From NCBI GenBank assembly GCA_016169945.1, contig JADLSH010000273.1, forward strand, positions 1,345,001 through 1,409,000: 64,000 nucleotides of DNA, given 5' to 3'. This DNA is from Trachythela sp. YZ-2020. Lineage: Eukaryota; Cnidaria; Anthozoa; Malacalcyonacea; Clavulariidae. Within the stretch, counting starts at the first letter, position 1, and the number at the start of each line of letters is the position of its first letter. The notes beneath the pieces were generated by a model. That model was not told the origin of the DNA and made no database searches. It worked only from the letters and a program-made list of their open reading frames with translations. The position numbers were made by a program, and so were the translations under genes. Below, in pieces: positions 51,501 through 60,500 of this stretch.

Positions 51501-54500
51501 GTGAGCTTATTTGAGAGGGTGGCTTAATTGAGTGTAGCCTGGGAACCGTCTATCCGCAGGCTAACTTGAGAGTGGTGTGGCTTAGTACACGGCCGGCCAG
51601 CCTCGAAAAAAGTGACTGTCGATGGCATTTTTTGGTTACAAGCAGGAAACCACATTAAATATCATCGGAGTGTGTTAACTTTGACGTTGAAAGTGGTTGC
51701 CTTCCGTAATTTTTCTATTTATGTACCGAAATTGGAAGGTTTTTATAACGACATTTCGATGGATGGGATTCCATTTAAAAGCAGTTTTCGATATTATGGA
51801 TTTATTGTAATTGGTTCTCTACCTAATGAACATGTGCAAATTTCTCCTTTTCTTCATTGTCATAACTCAAAGTGACCTGCTAATGAGAAACATGGTATTA
51901 CCGCAAGTTCGGAATATATTATGGGAGTGATGCCAGTAATGGGTATGGGTAAATATCAAGATTTTTCTCGGCATCTCGATCGATAGGACTATATAAATTT
52001 TCGTTCGAGTATTCCATCTACAAACACCTTCTACTATTAGTCCTATCGAACGAGATGCCGAGAAAAAATCTTGAGATTCTATTTGACCGAGGAGTCTTAT
52101 TTGAGATGGCGCGTTTGTTTCACCGAGGGGGCCTATTTGAGAGGCGGGAGAAAGTATTTGACCGCGGGGGTTTATTTGAAAATTGGGGGAGATTATTTGA
52201 CTGAGAGGGGCTTATTGAGAGAGGGGCTTATTCAACGAGGGAATTATTTGAGAGACGGCAGCTTAATTGAAAAGGGAGAGTTATTTGAGAGGGAGGTCAT
52301 TTGGGAGAAGTGGGCTATTTAAGACGAGGTCATTTGAGAACTGGCGTATCTGCGTGAGGGAGTATTTTAGAGGGAACCTATTTGAGAGAGGGTGCTTACT
52401 TGAGACAGGTGATTTGTTTGAGCAAGTGGCTTATTTGAGAAGAGGATAATTTGAGAGGGTGCTTAATAAGCCAGTTGGGAGTTTCCACTGCGCATCCAAA
52501 TGACGCGTTCTGCGTCGGGATAAAATTGCAGTTGAATCATAACATGTAGCTGAGACTGGAAGAATTAAAATATGCATATCAAAGTATTCAACTGTTCAAT
52601 CATTCATTTGTGTTTTGCATATAGCCACAATAGAACTGCCATTATTTAATTTTTGTGACAGCATATTTTGTTTTCTGGGTAATGCAAAATCTTAAGGAAA
52701 TAAATTTTCTAATTTAACGCATGTCAACCGTGCGGAAACTAATTGCTTTTCGGGCAACTTTTGCATATTCAAATGATGGTTGAATAGCTGAATGTACTAC
52801 TAAAAATAATCACTTTATTTAGAAAGACGGCCTACATCACTAATCAAGTGCTTTTCAGCAGGGCTCTATGTAACTAGATATTACAAACGACATTAAAAGT
52901 CACAATATATAGGATATTATATGCAAAATTTAGAATATTAACTAATGTGCAAAAATTGAAAAAGTTACTATAACGATTTAAAAAATCTGAAGACAGCTGT
53001 TTTAAACAGTGGTAAGGAAGACAAATTCCTTATATTCTCATCTAAGATATTCCAGTCCGTTACAAAATGACAGTTTAATTTAAGAAGTACTTGATTTCAA
53101 TGACCTAAATCATTCTTATGTCTTGTATTATAGCCATGAACATGTGAGTTTCGAATACATCGATATGCATATTTCAATTCTTCCAGTCTTAGCTAGCCTA
53201 CATGTTATGATTCAACTGCAATTGGCTTATAGAGAATTTGCAGTATTATAAGTAATTATTTCGATCGATATTTCAGATCCATTCGTGCGTCTATCATTTG
53301 GCATTAGGAGCGCAACGTCCAAGACTATAAACAAAAAACTGAATCCGACATGGGACCAAATGTTGCTTTTGGAAAGCGTTCCCATATATGGCCATCCTGA
53401 TCAAGTAGTCGAAAACCCCCCTGACGTTGTAATGGAACTTTTTGACTGGGATCCTGTGGTAAGGCAATGTATATAATATCATTTAGCAAACACGTTGTAT
53501 ATATTTATTTATATAGCAAACACATTTTTGCATATTACATAATATTATTACATAACATGCGCTCATAACCAATGAGTATAATGCCAATTTGTTTACGACT
53601 GCATTAGTCAAAAATTATAATTTTTGAGACGTTTACCAATCGGCAAACAAACTTTAAAAGTTAAAGAAAAGAAAGTTTAGATCTTACGCCAAAGAGAAAC
53701 GATGTTTGAAGTTCAGTAAGAATCGTTATAGCGTCGTTAATAGTTGTATTTAATTTACAATTTTTACTATTTTTTAATGTTTCTCAACCGCCAGATACAT
53801 TTAATAAGGTAGATATATAACTATCTAAACTACAGCCACAATAAAACAAAGTTATGTTGGGAGATAATAGGTTTTGAACGCTTTTCATCGCAAAAGCACG
53901 ACTGTTTTGGAAGTGTCGAGAATTAGCTACAATGGCCTATTAAATAATTTGATAACGTTTCAATGAAGTGAAGTCGAAGTTAGAAATGTGTCTTGAATAG
54001 ATATGCTATTTTATTCTAACATTTGGCCTTCTAACTTCAACTTCACTTCATTGAAACGTTATCAAATTATTTAATAGGCCATTGTAGCTAATTCTCGACA
54101 CTTCCAAAAATGTTTATTCAAGTTTAAACGCAGCTATCTCGGTCAATATTGCATGAAAATGTACGTGGCATATTAAGTTAGACATCGCTGAATGCAATGT
54201 AATAGCTCTAGCGTAATAGCTCTTTTAATTTTTAGGTTATACTAAATGAAACAGTCGTAGTTTTTTTTGCGCCACCCGGTATAATACTTAAGGTAGCTCG
54301 ATATAGTGATCCTCATAAAATCTCTTATACAAGAATCGCTAAAAATTTTATGCTATATGAGCACGGGTGGCAGATGCGATTAGCGTGAGCTGTCCCTTAC
54401 CTCTGAGTTAAGCCTGCTATACAGCAGGTCGAGGGCACGGATTTACTCAGGTTGGGTAACGTTAGTGTGCTTGATAAACTCATGTAAGTTGAGATTGGTT

Positions 54501-57500
54501 GATTCTCTCCTGTGCTTCGAGGGTTTTTCTCCGGGTACTCCGGTTTTCCTCCTTCGTTAAAAACTAACCCTTAGGCACTAACCACTAACTCACTCTCGGG
54601 ACCTTTTAACGAAGGAACTTCCAAAAATGACCTGACGTGGCGAGTTCCTCACGCCATCTCGCGCCATTCCACGCGTTGTATACCGTGTTGCATGTCAATT
54701 GCTGACGTCATTATAAAATTCAACTTTTGAACCATCAATTTTTTAAAGTTGACCATCATTGGCTGTCCAGTAGCGCTTACTGAAGTTCACCAAGTTTACC
54801 ATTCTCGTTTTCAGGGTAAGAAAGAATTCCTCGGTCGAGTTCAAGTGGAACCAGTAGTTCTTCAAGTAGATTCGAAAACAACTCCGACGAAATTATCTTG
54901 GTTTGGAGTGTACAAGGGTTCAAGCAAGTGCGGAGATGTCTTAGCCGCATTTGAACTGTATTTGGTAAGTATAGAGATTTTACACCATCACGTGACTAAA
55001 TTCTCAAATCTTTATCGTGCAACCTATAAAGCTGGCTGTTTAGTAAACAATTATTGGATGAGGTTTTTGTGATATCCGGAATTATGAAGGTCAAGGTAAG
55101 TGTTATCAGGCGAAGCCGAAGGCTGAGACAACAACATGACCTGACCATTCCGGATATCATTAAATAACGTCATCCAATCTTATTTTATTTATTGCATTAA
55201 TTGTTATTAAAACAACACTTGGATTAAATTCTGTCGCACAAAACAACGTTTAATTCTAAAATTTTGGGGTAAAAACCAATTATAAAATTAAAACAAGAAC
55301 GACAAAATATTAGAAACCTAATTTACTTGCTATAGTTCTGATAAAAGTTTTAGAAGAGCGTATTTTCTGATAAAAGTTTTAGAAGAGCGTATATAACCAC
55401 CCTTTTGTTGCTGCAAATCTCAATTTTTAAAATTTGTTTAGCTTAAATTTCATGCAAATTTACTTAAATTATAGCCTATCAAGACTTTTGTGGTTGTAAA
55501 ATCATTGATACAGCGTTGTTACACAGTTAATCAGCTACCATTCAAAGGCGACTGCCCCCTTCGCCCCCCCCCCTAGTGTCCGCCACTGGCAAAAACTTTC
55601 AAAAAAACATCGTTTATCCATGTTGTTTTTTCTTGTTTTTATTCTTGTACGTATGACTGCCTACGAGTTGTCTTATGAAGAATACATGTTGTTTGAATGT
55701 TTTGAAAAGTTGTCACTTGTCACACATATATCGATTTTAACACTGAACCAAAACAAATTGAAGAGACGTTGGATTAATAGTATTTCTATTTCCATGGTAA
55801 TTAATCATGCATTTTCATCTGAAACAAGTAAAGAATATTTGGAACAAGCCAAGCAATCGGAATAAAAATACACAACAAAGAACCAAGCACAAAACCCAGA
55901 GCACAAAACCTGTGACAAAACTATACATTAACGCGCGTGTCCACGCGGGATGACGCGAGAACGTGGTTTTTGAAAAATTTTGTAATAAAACGCAAGCTGG
56001 GACATAAATAATTAATAATTCCTTGGGATTCCTTCGGTGAATGTTTATTAAATTTCGCGCATTGGTAGATTTTAATTAGACTATTTTTATATCTAATTTT
56101 AAAAAAAATCTATGGAGCAGTTAACGTTTTTTTTAAACTCAAAAAGTAATATTTTGGGAGATTTAAAAAAAACTGCCCCATAGAATTTTCTGAATAATCA
56201 TAATTGTTAGTATCAAATCCACATATTTGCTTGTGTGAATTTTTGAAAAAATTTAAAATAATATGAAAAGAAAGTAAGATAGGTGCTCTTTAGCAATTGG
56301 TCTGTTGCCATGGCAACAATCATAACGAAATTTATTTTTAAAAATCAAATAATATTTATGTAGCTAATTGTATAAAAATGGTCATTTAGGCTGTTAATGT
56401 AACATATAATAAATAATGGCCTTCAAAATGAGAATGTCTGTCATAGTGTAAAAACCCTAGGAAGCCACCTTAAGAACGTTTGAATAATTTTTATTGCTGA
56501 CATCAGTATTATTTTCAAATGACGTTAAAAGCTATGAGAATGTGTATTAAAACACATCTTTCCTTGAGCATTTTCTTTTTGGCGGCCATGTCGAATGAAT
56601 GAATGAATGAACGAACGAATGAATGAACGAATGAACAACTGTATTATTTAACGAGAGTTGGCACTAAAACAGCATGAGCTGATAAACTCAGTGACAGTCG
56701 GATGGCAGATGCCAATAAACACATACTCAAGGAAAGACGTGTTTTTTACGCATGCCTATAATCTGTGTATACTATGATACTGTATATTGCTTTTAAATGC
56801 GAGCTTAAATTTTTCACAAATATTAAATTTAAGCGAACCTACACCGTTGTGTGTGTAGGGAACTTGAACACAGGTTATCTCTTCTGTTATTCAGGACGAA
56901 AAACATTCTGCACTGACCCTACCAGCTCCAGATGATGATGGGTGGTTTCCAATCCCTCGTGGTATTCGACCAAGAACTCAAAGAACGGCAGTGGAGGTAT
57001 ATTATTGCGCATATAAGTCGATTGTTATCAATAAACAAGTTCGTTGTCTCACTACAGCGCATCCAAACGATGCGTTCTGCCTCGGAATAAACTTTGTAGT
57101 TGAATTCGAATCATAACATGTAGCAGAGAATGGGATATTAAAAATATGCGTATCAAATTAGTCGATCATCCAGTGTTCAGTGATAACCAATTTGTGCAGT
57201 GGTAGAGTGAAAGTTTGAAGTGATAAACAGTGAAAATGTGCAATGATAACATTTGAAAATTCAAATATAGGTTTCAATCTAGATTTGTGAAGCTTTAGTT
57301 TGTCACTTTTCATATCAGTTGTGGACCATTTTCAAAATGATTCGAAATGATTCGATTAAAAAGATCTTGTTATGGATTGCTGTTAGTACTGGGCAGACAT
57401 GGTTGTATTTCAAGTCCTTTTCAGACAATCTAAAGGGTGTCGTAAAATGTTCCTGAGGGTACCAGTAGTCTCCGAACTGGCAGACGGCCTATTGCTTATG

Positions 57501-60500
57501 GAATGTGCAGTGATAAGAATTGCATAAAATTAGGTTTGTCGTCCGTCCATGTTTTACATATAAGAGACCGGTTTATTTGTTTTTATATCATGAATTTGAA
57601 GTCGAAATAGTTCATTCTTCGCATTTTATTTTGACTCGAACATGATACGCTTGGAGGAGCGAAATCCAACATGGCGGCGATCAACACTTGATGCTTCGGT
57701 AGACTTTAAGACTTATAAAGCGCATTTCACCTCTCGTTTAGATCCTTCGAAGAACGTAATCTAAGTCGAAAAATGTTCATCTAAGAACTTCAAATCTAAG
57801 TCGAACCGCTAACGTCAAACGGCGGTTAGAGGTTTGCGGTAAACCTGAATCTAAAGGTCTCCATAGTCAAAATAGAACTGCAACTAATAGAATACGCAAA
57901 ACGTTGCTTGAAACACAGATAGTTTTCTCACGAATGGTTTGCTTCAAATTACCATCTATAAAACACCATCAACATTCAGTTCTATCGAACGAGATGCCCA
58001 AAAATTTAGAATATTTACCCTTATACCAAAAACACTGGCATCACCCTGGTATGTATACATGAACTTGTGGTTAGCTCTTGACAACTGGACTCTGTATGTA
58101 GCTCAATTGGCAGAGCGCTGTACCGGCATCGCAGGGCCGCAAGTTCGATTCCTCCAAGGGGGGCTATCGTTGCATATTTCGCAACTGCTCCTAGCTAGGT
58201 CTGAAAATATGTATATAATTTTCGCTCAAAATTTCCATAATTTGAATTCTTCGATTACAGCTAACGAAGCAATACCAAAAAATATTGTGGGGCCAATTTT
58301 TGGACACTCTGTATATCTAAGTTATCCTTGTTTCTTCTCAAACTCATTAATAATTCATGAGCAAAACACAAAGGAAATCACCACCGTATCGTTGTCTTGA
58401 TACCACGGTAATAAACACCCATAAATTAACTCAACTTTCGCGTTGAATTTCTCTTTAAATACTGGTTTGTTTGAGTAGTGATTTAAAACAAGTATGTTAA
58501 AAAACTCGGCTAGCGCCTTGTTTTTCAACACACTTTTCGGTGTTTCAAATCACTGTAATAAACTCCTTCTCGTGTATGATATATTACTTATAGATCAATA
58601 TATTTTCAAACTAATCACCACATGCATGCATAAGTAACCGGTGACAAAATATTAATGGCTAAATATTAAGTAAGTTTATGGTGTAATTTTGATTTGTTTA
58701 GGTTTTGTGCTGGGGGTTAAGAAACTTGCGTCGTTTTCACTGGATGAAAGTGAAATGTCCGAGCATAGAGATCGAAATCGGCAATGAAATTCAGAAGAAA
58801 TCTGTTGTGGATAACGGAAATGGAAATTCTAACTTTGAAGGCAACCGCCTGTTGTGTTTCAATGTGGTAAGTTTGTTGTTAAGTATATTCAGAGGCGTCG
58901 CTACTGGGGCGGGGTGTAACACCATTTTTTGCATCATTTTTGTTGTCCAAGTTTCTCATTCTGGCGCCAGAAAGTGCAGAAAAGCGCATTTCCGAGCCTT
59001 AATTTTTCAAAATTTCCCCCTCGAATCTTTCTGCGATACTGAATCGAAAGTACAACAAACGTATTGCTAATTTATAGATAACAAGTATCTCGCATTACGA
59101 GTTATAGAGTCAGGCATTTAGATAGTTGGTCAAAATGTCCCCAAAAGTTGGTCAAAGACCCTGTACCCCCCCCGGCATGCCATTAGAGAGTTTGGCAACG
59201 CGACTGCGCGATCGCAACGGAACTGTTCTTTGTCGAGCAAGGGCCTGGGGAAAAGAACGTATGCGTAACGTATGTTGCCATTGTAGATTTTAAGAGTTTG
59301 GCAAATAGGCGGGAAGAACTTTCAAATATATAGCTCTATCCTCTTTTGTTCCTATAAAGTATGACGAAATCGGTTTCACTTCGGACAAATTGTGGTACAG
59401 AAAAGGTATCTATGATCAGCCATTTGAGAATGAAAAGTTAAAAATATGATCTGGTACATATGGTAACATATATAACCAGTAAAAGGTGATGTAAAGTCCC
59501 GATGTAAACAAACCGGCAACGTCCGTTTGTTTACATTTTAAACACGCTATATTTAAAAAATTATGATGTGTTCTGGTTCGCTATGCTTTAAATAAATACA
59601 GATTCGAGTTTCTGATTTAGAAGATGTCGAATTTTAGTCGAAACAACGCGAAATTTGGGCATTGTTTACATCGCGGGACCCCCCATAGCACATGCGCAGA
59701 ATGGACTTTACATGTTCTTTAACTCTCATATGACTCATGTTCTCGTTTGACCGGGGCATTTGAGTTGAGTCTTTGAATCTCTTTGTCAAGAATCTTCCGT
59801 GTGAAGCCATCTACTTGCCAGCTATCACGATACAGCTGAAAACTGGTAATGGTCAGTCGCCAATTGGTGTTTGTGTGGTTAAAAACCTCCATGAGTTTCA
59901 AAGAAACGAAGAAGAACAGCGTTTGTTGTTTGATGAAAGCGGTAAGATTGGTATAATTTTATTTTCTTGTTCACAAGTTAGACCATATAATGAGTATTCG
60001 GCTCTTGCAAGTGACGTCACAACTGGTAATATGTTGGCAAATATGTCCACCATTTCCATTGGACAAATTCAAGCTAATTAAAATGATGAAATCCAACATG
60101 GCTAACATTAATCGTTCGCCAAATTTTCTTAATACCTCGAGTTGGTAGACAAAGTTAAAAAAACGATCTACAGGTATGTGTACCCGAAAAATCACAAAAA
60201 AAAGCACTGCGCTATAAATTTTTTTTAAATCAACTCTTCCTGGTAGTGTTTATTTATTAAAAGTGATTATTGTATGACATGGTAAAATTGCATGTATTTA
60301 GATGTAGGTACCCAAAAAACCACATTAACAAAAACACCTGTAACTCTCTTTGAAGTATATCTATGGTTGTGACTGCATAGTGGGCATTATTGTACTTTTT
60401 TACGCAAAGAAATATTTAACTGCTAACTTGGTTAGGCGAAATATACAACCTATAACTGTGTACATGCATGTGTGTATAAATCTACAATGTACAACGTGAC

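Noticed and set aside
51612..51875. 87-codon open frame
   Set aside because: No motif, no splice context or partner, and it sits between minisatellites; chance cannot be excluded.
55620..55865. 81-codon open frame
   Set aside because: AT-rich chance frame with no recognisable domain.
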